Assembly: GCF_024519315.1 (NCBI RefSeq)
Contig: NZ_JANIIC010000026.1
Span: forward strand, 1-64,000
Length of the DNA: 64,000 bases
Direction: 5' to 3'
Source of the DNA: Streptomyces malaysiensis subsp. samsunensis
GTDB lineage: Bacteria; Actinomycetota; Actinomycetes; Streptomycetales; Streptomycetaceae
The position numbers and the translations under genes are program-made. Under the pieces are notes generated by a model, which saw only the letters and a list, made by a program, of their open reading frames with translations, had not been told where the DNA came from and searched no databases. Shown here piece after piece: positions 1-8,898 of the stretch (position 1 is the stretch's first letter; the number at the start of each line of letters is the position of its first letter).

Positions 1-63
1 TACGAGCGCGGCGGCCGCGGTGATCGCCGCCGCGCAGACCGAGCCCACGATCCGTCCTGACAC
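1..63 (-). CDS. Start of a secreted or membrane protein, cut by window edge
   Basis: Only the first 21 codons are inside the window. A GTG start at 61-63 on the minus strand is preceded by a near-perfect Shine-Dalgarno (GGAGGTGATCAC, directly abutting the start). The encoded peptide begins MSGRIVGSVCAAAITAAAAL: an arginine followed by an Ala-rich hydrophobic run, the form of a signal peptide or first membrane helix. The rest of the gene lies upstream of the window, so the function cannot be named. The strong ribosome site is the main reason for calling it. Confidence 0.6.
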   Translation of the reverse strand, partial: MSGRIVGSVCAAAITAAAALV

Positions 64-209
64 GTGATCACCTCCGGTTCCGTGACGCCTCTGTTCGGCG
101 TCCAGCTCAGCAGGGATCGTGGCATGACGTTCGTATCTTCAGGAGAATTGTGGGCGAGTCGGACGAATGCGGTCACTCGTCCGGCGGGCCGTGGGCCCGG
201 CCCGGACCA

Positions 210-476
210 TCAGCTCGGCTTGGACCACGGCCACTTCAGCCCGCCGCCCGGCTTTCCCTCCGGGTCGTATGCGTAGGCCCAGCCCCGGATCAGGCCCAGC
301 CGCTTGGACGTCGCGGCGGGAACGCGGCGGTAGACGTACACCGTCGGCGGTCCGCCCGCCTCGTCCTCCACCGGCACCTCGTAGGTCTTCGGCGGCTGGC
401 CCGTGGGGCCGACCAGCACCCGCAGCACCCGGCCGTCCATCGGCCCGCCCACGAAGGGCGTCTCCTCGCTTCTCAC
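210..476 (-). CDS. Small conserved hypothetical protein
   Basis: An 88-residue soluble protein starting at GTG 476. It contains a GGPMDGRVLRVLVGPTG segment, a VYVYRRVPA strand and an RGWAYAYDPEGKPG segment, and ends with a Trp/Pro/Lys-rich tail. I recognise the general type as a short Streptomyces protein of unknown function with a 'PMDGR' motif, but cannot assign a role. No signal peptide or membrane segment is visible. The ribosome site upstream of the GTG is weak, so the start could be a few codons downstream. It is transcribed in the same direction as the TetR gene upstream, about 100 bp away. Confidence 0.6.
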   Translation of the reverse strand: MRSEETPFVGGPMDGRVLRVLVGPTGQPPKTYEVPVEDEAGGPPTVYVYRRVPAATSKRLGLIRGWAYAYDPEGKPGGGLKWPWSKPS

Positions 477-575
477 CGCACCAGTCTCACAGCATCGCCC
501 GCGCCACGGCGGTCACCGGCCGTACGCCGCACAGCCGCCACACCTCACGCCCGCACATCTCACCGGCCGCACCCG

Positions 576-1421
576 TCACAGCAGATGCGACGCCTCGCCC
601 AGCGCGGGCACCACGCGGCGGGCCAGTCGCCCGACCGGGCCCTCGGCGGGCTCGATCACGAGCGCTGCCCGGATCACCCGCGCCGCCTGCGGATCCGTGG
701 TCGCGGTGGCGGTCAGCAGCGCGACGAAGTGGTCCACGAGCCAGTCGCGCAGCTCCTCCACCGGCGGCTGCTTCTCCTCGTCCAGCCAGATCAACGAGGC
801 CGCCTCGACGGCCGTGATCCAGGTGCGGACCATCATCCGCAGTCGTACACCGGGCTCCTTGACCGCCAGATGGAGCAGGATCTCCTCGGCCGCCGTCCGC
901 CGCACCTCGTCGACGATCGCGTTCGTCCGCGAGGTCTCGACCACGCTGCCGCTCTGCAACAGCGCACTGAACCCCGCGTCGTGCTCGTCCACGAAGGCCA
1001 GATAGCGGTCCAGCACCCGGCTCAGCCGGCCGCTGAGCGGACCGCTCCTGGGCTCCTCGAAGCACCGTTCCAGCTCATCGGCGGCGCTGCGCAGCGCCGC
1101 CTCGTACAACTGCTGCTTACCGCCCGGGAAGTAGCGGTAGACCAGCGGCCGGGAGGCGCCGGCGGCCGCGGCCACATCGTCCAGCGACACATCCTCGGGC
1201 ACGCGATGGGCGAAGAGGCCGAGGGCGGCGGTGAGGAGTTCGGCGCGCCGCGCCTCGACGCTCAGCCTGCGGTAGCTCCCCCGCCGCGCGGCCGGTGGGC
1301 CCGCGGTGCCCGGAGGGCGTGCGGCGGGCGGGGGTTCCGCCGCCGGGCGGGCGGCGGCGCTCGCCTCCGCCGGGGGTGTCGCCTCCGGGGGCGCCGAAGC
1401 GGTGCCGCTGCCTGTCGTCAT
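576..1421 (-). CDS. TetR/AcrR-family transcriptional regulator
   Basis: 281 residues. The first 50 are Ala/Pro-rich and probably disordered. The DNA-binding domain follows (about 50-110) with the helix-turn-helix SLDDVAAAAGASRPLVYRYF and the GGKQQLYEAAL helix typical of TetR proteins. The C-terminal ligand domain (about 120-270) has no recognisable specificity signature. The gene lies 123 bp downstream of the AurF-like oxygenase on the same strand, so the two are probably co-transcribed and this regulator may control the diiron genes. A 13-bp perfect palindrome sits just upstream of its start and is a candidate autoregulatory site. The ligand is unknown. Confidence 0.9.
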   Translation of the reverse strand: MTTGSGTASAPPEATPPAEASAAARPAAEPPPAARPPGTAGPPAARRGSYRRLSVEARRAELLTAALGLFAHRVPEDVSLDDVAAAAGASRPLVYRYFPGGKQQLYEAALRSAADELERCFEEPRSGPLSGRLSRVLDRYLAFVDEHDAGFSALLQSGSVVETSRTNAIVDEVRRTAAEEILLHLAVKEPGVRLRMMVRTWITAVEAASLIWLDEEKQPPVEELRDWLVDHFVALLTATATTDPQAARVIRAALVIEPAEGPVGRLARRVVPALGEASHLL

Positions 1422-1468
1422 GTCTGGCAGCGTAACCGGCCATGGTGACGAAGCGGATGCCCCCTTCG

Positions 1469-1481
1469 ATTCGGACCGAAT
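1469..1481. promoter_or_regulatory. Candidate TetR operator palindrome
   Basis: ATTCGGACCGAAT is a perfect palindrome about a single A, 48 bp upstream of the TetR start codon, between it and the preceding diiron oxygenase gene. TetR proteins bind dyads of this size, so autoregulation is likely, but this is inferred from position only. Confidence 0.4.
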
Positions 1482-1544
1482 ACCCCCTCGGGCCCCGGCC
1501 CGATGCCCTCCCTGATGATCGACGGCGGGGCTCCGGCGGGGCGC

Positions 1545-2474
1545 TCAGGCCAGCAGCCCCGAGCTCTTCCACAGTCGGCGGCCCACGCCCCGCATCACCC
1601 CGACGTCGTCGAGGAATTCGGTCAGCTTGCGGGCGCCGCTGCGCATCACCTCGCGCCGGTGGGCGCTGGCCCGCACTTGAGCGACGGCCGCGCGCCGGTC
1701 GAGCCCCACGTCCGTGTAGACCTTGGGGTTGATGAACGCCTGCGAGAAGATACGGGAGAACTCGCCCGATCCGATCCGGGTCAGCTCCGCCTCCCAGCGC
1801 GGCGCCCGCAGCATCTGGCGGCGCAGTTCCTCGCGCGCGTACCGCACATGGCGGGCCTCCTCGACCACATGGATCCGGGTCACCCCGCGCACCAGCGGCT
1901 GAACGCGCTCGTCGGGGAAGGTGAGCCGCTGCATCCAGTCCAGGATCTCCTCGCCGAGGAGGGTCGCGGTGAAGGAACCGGGTGTGGTGGAGACCGTCTT
2001 GAAGAACCGGCCCAGGTTGTGGTGGAGCCGGGCGACCGGATACGCCGGGGTGCCGCCCTTGGCGATCAGCCGCGCGAACATCTTGGAGTGGCGGCACTCA
2101 TCGGCGATCTCGGTGAGCGCGTACCGCACATGGGCGCTGGTCGCGGGCTTGTCGTAGATATGCCGGGTGAGCAGCTGGATCAGGATGATCTCGAACCATA
2201 TGCCCAGCGAGGCGAGGGCCGCCGCCTCGTGCTGGGACAGCAACAGCCGCTGCTCCTCGGACATCCGGCGCCACATGGGGGTGTCGTAGAGCGAGACCAG
2301 CTCCGGTGGCCAGAACCACTTGCCGGGCTCGAACGGCGCGTCCCAGTCCAGTTCGGTGTCGGGGTCGAAGGAGTGCTTGGCGGAGGACTGGAGCAGCCGC
2401 TCGGCGACCCGTTCGCGGTCCTTGATCAGCCCGAGCGCGTCCCGGAGCGCGGGCGGTTCGGTCGTGGTGGTCAT
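1545..2474 (-). CDS. AurF-like diiron oxygenase
   Basis: 309 residues from ATG 2474; a GTG at 2486 is possible, but GAGGTG is better placed for the ATG. This is a helical diiron protein of the p-aminobenzoate N-oxygenase (AurF) superfamily. Two metal-binding helices are visible, DECRHSKMF and EEARHVRYAREEL, each with the Glu-x2-His pair, plus earlier Glu residues in SQHEAAALASLGIWFE. The family oxidises amines or hydrocarbons using O2; the substrate here cannot be read from sequence. It is divergent from a second diiron-type gene at 2665 and followed by a TetR gene, suggesting a small regulated oxidation or detoxification locus. Confidence 0.85.
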   Translation of the reverse strand: MTTTTEPPALRDALGLIKDRERVAERLLQSSAKHSFDPDTELDWDAPFEPGKWFWPPELVSLYDTPMWRRMSEEQRLLLSQHEAAALASLGIWFEIILIQLLTRHIYDKPATSAHVRYALTEIADECRHSKMFARLIAKGGTPAYPVARLHHNLGRFFKTVSTTPGSFTATLLGEEILDWMQRLTFPDERVQPLVRGVTRIHVVEEARHVRYAREELRRQMLRAPRWEAELTRIGSGEFSRIFSQAFINPKVYTDVGLDRRAAVAQVRASAHRREVMRSGARKLTEFLDDVGVMRGVGRRLWKSSGLLA

Positions 2475-2542
2475 CGCTGAGGGCACCTCACTGATGGCTC
2501 GGACAGACGCCGGTGGGAAGGGTTACCGGCGGATACAGTTTA

Positions 2543-2557
2543 TGAGACTCCGTGTCA
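2543..2557. promoter_or_regulatory. Candidate operator between divergent diiron genes
   Basis: TGAGACTCCGTGTCA is an imperfect dyad (TGAGAC / TGACAC on the other strand, 5 of 6 matching) in the 190-bp divergent intergenic region. It is close to a TACAGT -10-like hexamer. The neighbouring TetR protein is the likeliest binder; this is inference. Confidence 0.35.
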
Positions 2558-2664
2558 GCAAGGGCGTCAATCCCTTGGGGAGGTCTTATTGACCGCTGGT
2601 AAAGGACGTGTGAGCCTGCCGAGTACGCATCCGTTCACGGGGGAGCGAGGCGAAGGAGGCGTCG

Positions 2665-3783
2665 GTGTCGACGCAAGAGCTCTACGCGATGGATCCCGGG
2701 GACCCCCTGTGGCAGGTGCCCGCCGGCGGCGCCGCCCGATTCAGCTGGGAGTACGACGACCACCGGGCCCGGTTGCTCGCCCTCTACCAGAAGGGCAAGG
2801 ACAAGCAGTGGGACGCGGTCAAGCGGATCGACTGGGGCCTGGACGTGGACCCGTACGATCCGCTGGGCACCCCCGATGAGTCCCTCGCCCTCCACGGCAC
2901 CCGCCACTGGGACCGGATGACCGACCGGGACAAGGGCGAGCTGCGGCATCACGTCGCCGCCTGGCAGTTCAGCCAGTTCCTCCACGGCGAACAGGGCGCG
3001 ATGGTGTGCGCGGCCCGGATCGTGGAGTCCGCGCCCGACCTCGACGCGAAGTTCTACTCCGCGACCCAGACCATGGACGAGGCCCGCCACGCCGAGCTCT
3101 ACGGCCGCTTCCTGCACGACAAGCTGGGCACGTTCTACCCCATCAACACCGATCTGCGGACCCTCCTCGGCGACACCCTCCGCGACTCCCGCTGGGACAT
3201 GGCCTATCTGGGCATGCAGGTGCTCATCGAGGGCCTCGCGCTCGCCGCGTTCGGCCTCATCCGCGACACCACCGACAAGCCGCTGCCCCAGCAGATCCTC
3301 GCCTACGTCATGCAGGACGAGGCCCGCCATGTCGCCTTCGGCCGGATGGCGCTGCGCGACTACTACCGGCAGCTGAGCGACGCGGAGCTGCGCGAACGCG
3401 AGGAATTCGTCATCGAGGGCTGCTACTTGATGCGCGACCGGCTGCGCGGGGTGGAGGTCCTGGAGAACTTCGGCATCCCGAAGGCCGAGGCCGAGGAGTA
3501 CTGCGAGCAGTCGCCGTTCCTGCATATGTTCCGCAAGCTGCTGTTCAGCCGGATCGTGCCCTGTGTGAAGGACATCGGGCTGTGGGGCGAGCGGCTCCAG
3601 CGGGCGTATGTCGACATGGGCGTGCTGGAACTGGGCGACAGCAACCTCGACCAGCTGATGAACCAGGACGAGGAGCTGGCCGAGCAGCTGGACCGACGGC
3701 GCTTCGCGACGGAGGAGGCGGAGCGCACGGGCGAGGTCGAGGAGGCGATCGCGGAGGGCGCGGCGGCCGAGGCGGAGGTGTAA
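2665..3783 (+). CDS. Ferritin-like diiron protein
   Basis: 372 residues from GTG 2665, with AAGGAGG five bases upstream. It is a four-helix ferritin/ribonucleotide-reductase-R2-like protein with two EARH metal motifs (MDEARHAELYGRF near residue 140 and MQDEARHVAFGRM near 220), preceded by the liganding Glu of HGEQGAM. The C-terminal 50 residues are acidic and Ala-rich. It is divergent from the AurF-like oxygenase, so the pair probably share a control region and may act in one oxidation pathway. Whether it is a storage protein or an oxygenase cannot be decided here; length and helix order favour an oxygenase-like R2 fold. Confidence 0.85.
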   Translation: MSTQELYAMDPGDPLWQVPAGGAARFSWEYDDHRARLLALYQKGKDKQWDAVKRIDWGLDVDPYDPLGTPDESLALHGTRHWDRMTDRDKGELRHHVAAWQFSQFLHGEQGAMVCAARIVESAPDLDAKFYSATQTMDEARHAELYGRFLHDKLGTFYPINTDLRTLLGDTLRDSRWDMAYLGMQVLIEGLALAAFGLIRDTTDKPLPQQILAYVMQDEARHVAFGRMALRDYYRQLSDAELREREEFVIEGCYLMRDRLRGVEVLENFGIPKAEAEEYCEQSPFLHMFRKLLFSRIVPCVKDIGLWGERLQRAYVDMGVLELGDSNLDQLMNQDEELAEQLDRRRFATEEAERTGEVEEAIAEGAAAEAEV

Positions 3784-3790
3784 GGACCCG

Positions 3791-3854
3791 GGCGGTCGAG
3801 GCGTGAGGGCATGGCGGCCGAGGCGTGAAGGCATGGCGGCCGAGGCGTAAGGAC
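3791..3854. repeat. 22-bp tandem repeat, about three copies
   Basis: Units at 3791-3812, 3813-3834 and 3835-3854 (last one partial) begin GGCGGYCGAGGCGTGA. The unit resembles the 3' end of the preceding gene, so it probably arose by slippage duplication of that end. No coding role is apparent. Confidence 0.7.
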
Positions 3855-3948
3855 AGAGGGGCCGGGTGTGCGGACGGATATGACACCCCCTCAACCTCGC
3901 CCCCATGGGCGGTCCTTGGTAGGTTCTTGATCATCACCAGCGGAGAAG

Positions 3949-3972
3949 CCGAGGTCATTGGGGTGACCTCGG
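3949..3972. terminator. Hairpin, probable intrinsic terminator
   Basis: CCGAGGTCA / TGACCTCGG form a perfect 9-bp stem with loop TTGGGG between the ferritin-like gene and the acetyltransferase. It lacks a strong U-run, as is common in Streptomyces. Confidence 0.5.
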
Positions 3973-4077
3973 TCCGGTGGTGTTCATATGCGTTCATATG
4001 AAGGAACGGCCGAAGGGTGCTCTCCACGGCGGTGGGGGGCACACCTTTGTTCCTCCGGTCCGGAGGATGATGGTGGG

Positions 4078-4590
4078 GTGCGGATTCGAACGAGCACCAG
4101 TGAAGAACTCCCCGTCCTCCAGGACATAGAGCGCGCCGCCGGACTCTGCTTCCGGGACATCGGGATGGACGAGGTCGCCGATGACGAGCCACTGAGCCTG
4201 GAGGAGCTGAGCCGCTACCAGCGGGCCGGACGGGCCTGGGTCGCGGTGGACGAGGCCGACCGGGCGATGGCGTACCTGATCACCGACCCCGTCGACGGAA
4301 ACATCCATATCGAGCAGATCTCGGTCCACCCCGACAGCGCCCGCCGAGGCGTGGGACGGGCCCTGATCGACCACATCGCGGCACGGGCCGCCGACGACGG
4401 CGTCCCCGCGCTCACCCTGACCACCTTCGTGGACGTGGCCTGGAACGCCCCGTACTACGCCGCACGGTGCGGCTTCCGGACCCTGACCGAGGCCGAGCTC
4501 ACCCCCGGCCTGCGCGAGATCCGGCGCTGCGAGGCCGGTCATGGGCTGGCCCGTTGGCCACGGGTGTGCATGCGCAGGGATGTGCCGTAG
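4078..4590 (+). CDS. GNAT-family N-acetyltransferase
   Basis: 170 residues from GTG 4078, preceded by GGAGG at 4062. The GNAT fold is clear: IHIEQISVHPDSARRGVGRA gives strand beta-4 and the acetyl-CoA pyrophosphate loop (RRGVGRA). Then comes LTLTTFVDVAWNAPYYAARCGF, the beta-5/alpha-4 segment with the Asn and Tyr usual in the family. It transfers an acetyl group from acetyl-CoA to an unknown amine. An upstream in-frame ATG at 3988 would add 30 non-conserved residues and lacks a ribosome site. It is a stand-alone gene bounded by a hairpin upstream. Confidence 0.85.
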   Translation: MRIRTSTSEELPVLQDIERAAGLCFRDIGMDEVADDEPLSLEELSRYQRAGRAWVAVDEADRAMAYLITDPVDGNIHIEQISVHPDSARRGVGRALIDHIAARAADDGVPALTLTTFVDVAWNAPYYAARCGFRTLTEAELTPGLREIRRCEAGHGLARWPRVCMRRDVP

Positions 4591-4753
4591 CCGATACGCC
4601 GAGGCGGGAGGGGCGGCCACGCGCTTCGGGGCACGGCACCGGGGCGGAACCGCGAAGCGGGGTGGCCGCCCTCTCCGTATTGATGAGCCTCGCTCATGTA
4701 TGGCTGAAAACGTGGGCGTTGTTCCCGCAGGGGTACAGCTGTTCGCTTAGGAC

Positions 4754-6067
4754 ATGTCCAATAGCACGGAATCCACCGCTCCGGCAGGCGCATCCGGGTC
4801 ACCTCCCGCGGTGCGCTCGCCGCTCAGGGCCTGGCTCGCCGTCGTCGCCGTCGCGGTCGGCACCTTCTCCGTGGTCACCACCGAAATGCTGCCGGTCGGC
4901 CTGCTCACCTCGATGGGCTCCGCGCTCCGGGTCTCGGATGGTACGGCGGGGCTGACCATGACCGTGCCCGGTCTGGTCGCCGCGCTCGCCGCCCCGCTGC
5001 TCACCGTCACCGTCGGCCGCTTCGACCGGCGGCCGGTGCTGTGCGGTCTGATGGGGCTGCTGGCCGTCGCCGATCTGCTGTCCGCGCTCGCACCCGGCTT
5101 CGCCGTGCTGCTGGCCGCCCGGGTGCTGGTCGGGGTGAGCATCGGCGGGGTGTGGTCCATCGCGGGCGGGCTCGCGGTGCGGCTGGTCCCCGAGCGGTCC
5201 GCTGGCCACGCCACCACGCTGATCTTCAGCGGTATCGCGGTGGCCTCGGTGCTCGGGGTGCCGATCGGGACTCTCATCGGCGATCTGCTCCACTGGCGGG
5301 TCGCGTTCGCCGCCATGGCCGCCCTGTCGCTGACCGTGGCCGCCGCCATGGCCGTCACCCTGCCACCGTTGCCCGCGACCGGGACCATCCGGCTGCGCGA
5401 GGTGCCGGCGCTGTTCCGCAACGTCCGGCTGCGGATCGGCCTCATCACCACCTTGCTGCTGGTCACCGGCCACTTCGGCGCGTACACATACGTCCGCCCG
5501 GTGCTCGAGGACGTGGCCGAGGTCGGGACGGGCCTGATCAGCACCCTGCTGCTGGCGTACGGCGTGGCGGGCATCGCCGGGAACTTCCTGGCCGGTACCA
5601 CCGCCCACCGTGACCCCCGCCGCACCCTCATGGTCATCTTCACCCTGCTGGCGGCGGCCGAGCTGCTGATCCCGGTCGCCGGTGCCACGACGGCCGGGGC
5701 GGCCGTGCTGCTGTTGGTGTGGGGCCTGGCGTACGGCGGGGTGTCGGTGACCTGCCAGACCTGGGTGCTGCACGCGGCACCGGACGCACGGGAGGCGGCG
5801 TCGGCGCTGTACGTCGGGGCCTTCAACGTGGCGATATCGCTGGGCGCGCTGCTCGGCGGACGGGCGGCGGACGGGATGGCGGTCGCCGGCGTGATGTGGT
5901 TCGGAGGCGCGCTGGTGGTGCTTGCCCTGGCGAACGTGGCGCTCTTCGGCAGACGGGGGACCGCCGCCGCTCCCGGCCGGACGGGGGAGCCGGGCGCCAC
6001 GCGCGGCAGAGGGGCCACGGGCGCCACGGGGGCCACTTCAGGCCATGTGGACCAGGCGATCAGGTGA
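4754..6067 (+). CDS. MFS drug/sugar efflux permease (DHA1 type)
   Basis: 437 residues with about 12 hydrophobic helices. It is an AraJ/Cmx-type major facilitator exporter: an N-terminal VVTTEMLPVGLLTSMGSAL segment, a cytoplasmic loop TVGRFDRRPVL after helix 2 (the motif-A region), and helix 5 with VLGVPIGTLIGDLLHWRVAF (motif C-like). It probably exports small hydrophobic compounds by proton antiport across the plasma membrane. The final 30 residues are a Gly-Ala-Thr-rich hydrophilic tail (GATGATGATSG). No adjacent regulator is present. The start ATG has only a short AGGA upstream. Confidence 0.85.
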   Translation: MSNSTESTAPAGASGSPPAVRSPLRAWLAVVAVAVGTFSVVTTEMLPVGLLTSMGSALRVSDGTAGLTMTVPGLVAALAAPLLTVTVGRFDRRPVLCGLMGLLAVADLLSALAPGFAVLLAARVLVGVSIGGVWSIAGGLAVRLVPERSAGHATTLIFSGIAVASVLGVPIGTLIGDLLHWRVAFAAMAALSLTVAAAMAVTLPPLPATGTIRLREVPALFRNVRLRIGLITTLLLVTGHFGAYTYVRPVLEDVAEVGTGLISTLLLAYGVAGIAGNFLAGTTAHRDPRRTLMVIFTLLAAAELLIPVAGATTAGAAVLLLVWGLAYGGVSVTCQTWVLHAAPDAREAASALYVGAFNVAISLGALLGGRAADGMAVAGVMWFGGALVVLALANVALFGRRGTAAAPGRTGEPGATRGRGATGATGATSGHVDQAIR

Positions 6068-6107
6068 GACCCTGAAACCAGGGGACTCGTCTGCGGGAGT
6101 GGGTCCG

Positions 6108-6344
6108 ATGGCAGTGAGCATGCACGTGGTCTGGAGCAAGTGCGAGCCGGGACGCGTCATCTACGAGACGCATTCCATCGAGACGGTCACCGACGGCTCG
6201 GGCGTCCACGCGACCGTTGACAGCCACACATATGAGATCTCCCTCCGCAGCCGTTCCCAGGCGGAGTCCATCGCGGACGAGGAGGGCTTCGAGCTGTACC
6301 GCAAGGGCGAAGCGTGGGAGAGCCTCCCCGAGGAGGACGAATGA
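6108..6344 (+). CDS. Small hypothetical protein
   Basis: 78 residues from ATG 6108. Contains VHATVDSHTYEISLRSRSQA and an acidic C-terminus ending LPEEDE. No membrane segment, signal peptide or metal motif is visible. It looks like the short conserved Streptomyces proteins of unknown function. It is followed four bases later by a strong hairpin terminator and is convergent with the large MFS gene. Confidence 0.6.
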   Translation: MAVSMHVVWSKCEPGRVIYETHSIETVTDGSGVHATVDSHTYEISLRSRSQAESIADEEGFELYRKGEAWESLPEEDE

Positions 6345-6347
6345 GAA

Positions 6348-6373
6348 GGAGCAGCGCCCGGGGGCGCTGCTCC
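6348..6373. terminator. Strong convergent terminator hairpin
   Basis: GGAGCAGCGCCC / GGGCGCTGCTCC form a perfect 12-bp stem with a two-base GG spacer, starting four bases after the stop of the 78-residue gene and 60 bp before the end of the convergent MFS gene. It probably serves both directions. Confidence 0.75.
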
Positions 6374-6433
6374 ATGGCTCCGAACCTCTGACGAGCGTGT
6401 TACCGCCGCGGCCCTACCGCTGAGGACTCCGTC

Positions 6434-8833
6434 TCACTCCTCGCCGTGACCCAGCAGGAAGTCCACATCCCGCCGCTCGGGCCCCGCCGCGCCGCCGACC
6501 GTGATCTGCCGGGTCGCGGGGGCGTAGCCGCTGGCCACCACCGTGTAGTGATCGCCGGTGAGGGCCTCGAAGCCGAAGGACCCGTCCTGACCGGTGACGA
6601 CCTGCCCGACCACATCACCGGACGCGTCCAGCAGCGAGACCCGGGTGTCCCCGAGCGGCCGGCCGCCCCGGTCCCGTACGGTGCCCCCGACCCGGGCCGC
6701 GGGCCGTAGCTCGGCGTCCACGCGCACCGGCTCACCCGCGGTGAGTTCCACCTGGGTGGCGTACGGCCGGTGCCCGGCGGCGGCCACGGTCAGCGTGTAC
6801 GTCCCCGGAGCCAGCTCGGGCAGCGCGAACTCGCCCTTCTCGTCGGCGGTCGCGGACCCGGCCACATCGCCGTCGGGCCCGGTGGCCGTGGCGATCGCAC
6901 CGGCCAGCGGCTCGCCGCCGACGGCCCGTACGGACCCGGTCAGCCCGCCCCCGCCGGACAGCCGCAGATCGCAGACCACCGGCAGGTCCGACACCAGCAG
7001 CGTGGCGGCCTGCGGCTGATATCCGGCGGCCGAGCCGATGAGGACGACGCTCGCGGTGTCGGGGGCGGGCAGGTGGTACCGGCCGTCGTGGCCGGTGACC
7101 GTACGGCCGAGCTGACGGCCGCCGGTGTCGATGAGGGTGATGGCGGCGTCGGCGAGCGGGGTGTCGCCGGGGCCGAGGACACGGCCGTGGATGGCGCTGC
7201 CGGTGAGAACGGGCACATCGTCCGCGACCTCGGCGTACTCCGCGACCCCCGCGACCCCCGCGACCGCCGCCGAAGGCGAGGCGGCAACGGCGGCCGGGAC
7301 ACCAACCGGAACGGGGTCGACCGCAGGAGCGGAATCAGCCACCGGAGCGGGCTTGGCCGCAGGAGCCGAGGCGGCGACGGGGGCCAGCGCGGCGCGCCGC
7401 CGCGCGGGCAGGAACAGGGCGATCAGAAGACCGACGACCGAGGCCACGCACGCCACCAGGAAGGAGATCTTGAACCCGTCCTTGCTCGGCAGCGCCACCC
7501 CGCCGAAGTCGATGGTCTGGTGCGCCAGGATCGCCCCGACCACCGCGCTGGAGGTGGACATGCCGATGGACCGCATCAGGGTGTTGAGCCCGTTCGCCGC
7601 GCCCGTCTCGGCGGCCGGGACGGAGCTGACGATGAGCGTGGGCATGGCGGAGTACGCGATGCCGATACCGATGCCGAGCGCGGTGGAGAGCACCACGATC
7701 TGCCAGATGTGGTCGATCATCACCAGGCCCGCACCGTACGTCGCGCCGATCACGATCAGCCCGATGACCAGCGAGACCTTCGGCCCGCGGGCGGCGTTGA
7801 TGCGCGCGGACAGCGGTGAGACGAGCATCATGGCCACGCCCATCGGGGCGAAGTAGAGCCCCGCCATGACCATCGACTGGCCCAGGCCGTAACCCGTGGC
7901 CTCCGGGAGCTGGAGCAGCTGCGGAAGGATCAGCGACATCGCGTAGAACGAGAAGCCGACCATGATTGAGGCGAGGTTGGTCAGCAGCACCTGCCGCCGG
8001 GCCGTGGTCCGCAGGTCGACCAGCGGCTCGGCGGTGCGCAGTTCGAAGACGCCCCACAGCAGCAGGATCACCACGGCCGCGCCGAACAGCCCGAGCGTGG
8101 TGCCGCTCGTCCAGCCCCAGTCACCGCCCTTGGTGATGGGCAGCAGCAGACAGACGAGACCGGCCGTCAGTCCGAGCGCGCCGATGGCGTCGAAGCGGCT
8201 GGGGGTACGGACGGAGGACTCCGGGACGACGCTGAGCACCAGGGCCATCGATATCGCGCCCAGCCCCGCGGCCCCGTAGAAGAGCGCGTGCCAGTTGGTG
8301 TGCTGCGCCACGAACGCGGCGGCGGGCAGCCCCAGCGCGCCGCCGATGCCCAGCGACGAGCTCATCAGAGCCATGGCCGAGCCGAGCTTATGCGGCGGAA
8401 GCTCGTCCCGCATGATGCTGATGCCGAGCGGAATGACCCCCATGGCCCCGCCCTGGATGGCCCGGCCGACCACCATCACCACCAGATCCGAGGTGACGGC
8501 ACAGGTCAGCGAGCCGATGACCATCAGCGCCAGCGCGACCATCAGCATCCGGCGCTTGCCGAACATATCCCCGAGCCGCCCCATGACGGGGGTGGAGACC
8601 GCACCGGCGAGCAGGGTGGCGGTGACCACCCAGGACGCATTGGAACTGGTGGTGTGCAGCAGCTGGGGCAGCTCCGTGACCAGCGGAACGACCAGCGTCT
8701 GCATCACGGATACGGCGATACCGCAGAACGCGAGCACCGCCACGAAGCCACCGCCGACCTCCCGCGGGAGCGGCGTGCCGGACGGCGCGACGCTCATATG
8801 TTCCGCGGCGCGAGGTGGGGCTGACTGGGGCAT
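6434..8833 (-). CDS. DHA2-type MFS exporter with three C-terminal carboxypeptidase-regulatory-like domains
   Basis: 799 residues. Residues 1 to about 480 form a 14-helix EmrB/QacA-type major facilitator, with MGRLGDMFGKRRMLM (motif A) after helix 2. Residues about 480-550 are an Ala/Pro linker. Then come three beta-sandwich repeats of the CarboxypepD_reg/Cna-B-like type, each opening GSAIHGRV, GGLTGSVR or ARVGGTVR and each containing GRYHLPAP-, GEFALPEL- or GSFGFEAL-like strands. The transporter part should export toxic organic compounds; the role of the appended domains is unknown. A MarR regulator is divergent, with two operator-like repeats between them, so substrate-induced derepression is likely. 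Confidence 0.88.
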   Translation of the reverse strand: MPQSAPPRAAEHMSVAPSGTPLPREVGGGFVAVLAFCGIAVSVMQTLVVPLVTELPQLLHTTSSNASWVVTATLLAGAVSTPVMGRLGDMFGKRRMLMVALALMVIGSLTCAVTSDLVVMVVGRAIQGGAMGVIPLGISIMRDELPPHKLGSAMALMSSSLGIGGALGLPAAAFVAQHTNWHALFYGAAGLGAISMALVLSVVPESSVRTPSRFDAIGALGLTAGLVCLLLPITKGGDWGWTSGTTLGLFGAAVVILLLWGVFELRTAEPLVDLRTTARRQVLLTNLASIMVGFSFYAMSLILPQLLQLPEATGYGLGQSMVMAGLYFAPMGVAMMLVSPLSARINAARGPKVSLVIGLIVIGATYGAGLVMIDHIWQIVVLSTALGIGIGIAYSAMPTLIVSSVPAAETGAANGLNTLMRSIGMSTSSAVVGAILAHQTIDFGGVALPSKDGFKISFLVACVASVVGLLIALFLPARRRAALAPVAASAPAAKPAPVADSAPAVDPVPVGVPAAVAASPSAAVAGVAGVAEYAEVADDVPVLTGSAIHGRVLGPGDTPLADAAITLIDTGGRQLGRTVTGHDGRYHLPAPDTASVVLIGSAAGYQPQAATLLVSDLPVVCDLRLSGGGGLTGSVRAVGGEPLAGAIATATGPDGDVAGSATADEKGEFALPELAPGTYTLTVAAAGHRPYATQVELTAGEPVRVDAELRPAARVGGTVRDRGGRPLGDTRVSLLDASGDVVGQVVTGQDGSFGFEALTGDHYTVVASGYAPATRQITVGGAAGPERRDVDFLLGHGEE

Positions 8834-8898
8834 GCGAATGCCGCCTCCAAGGGATTTCGAGAGTCGAGCGATGAGTGGAACGATAAGAAACGATGAGA

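Noticed and set aside
150..1448. 432-codon plus-strand frame over the TetR gene
   Set aside because: Arg/His/Pro-rich shadow of the TetR gene, whose helix-turn-helix is clear on the other strand.
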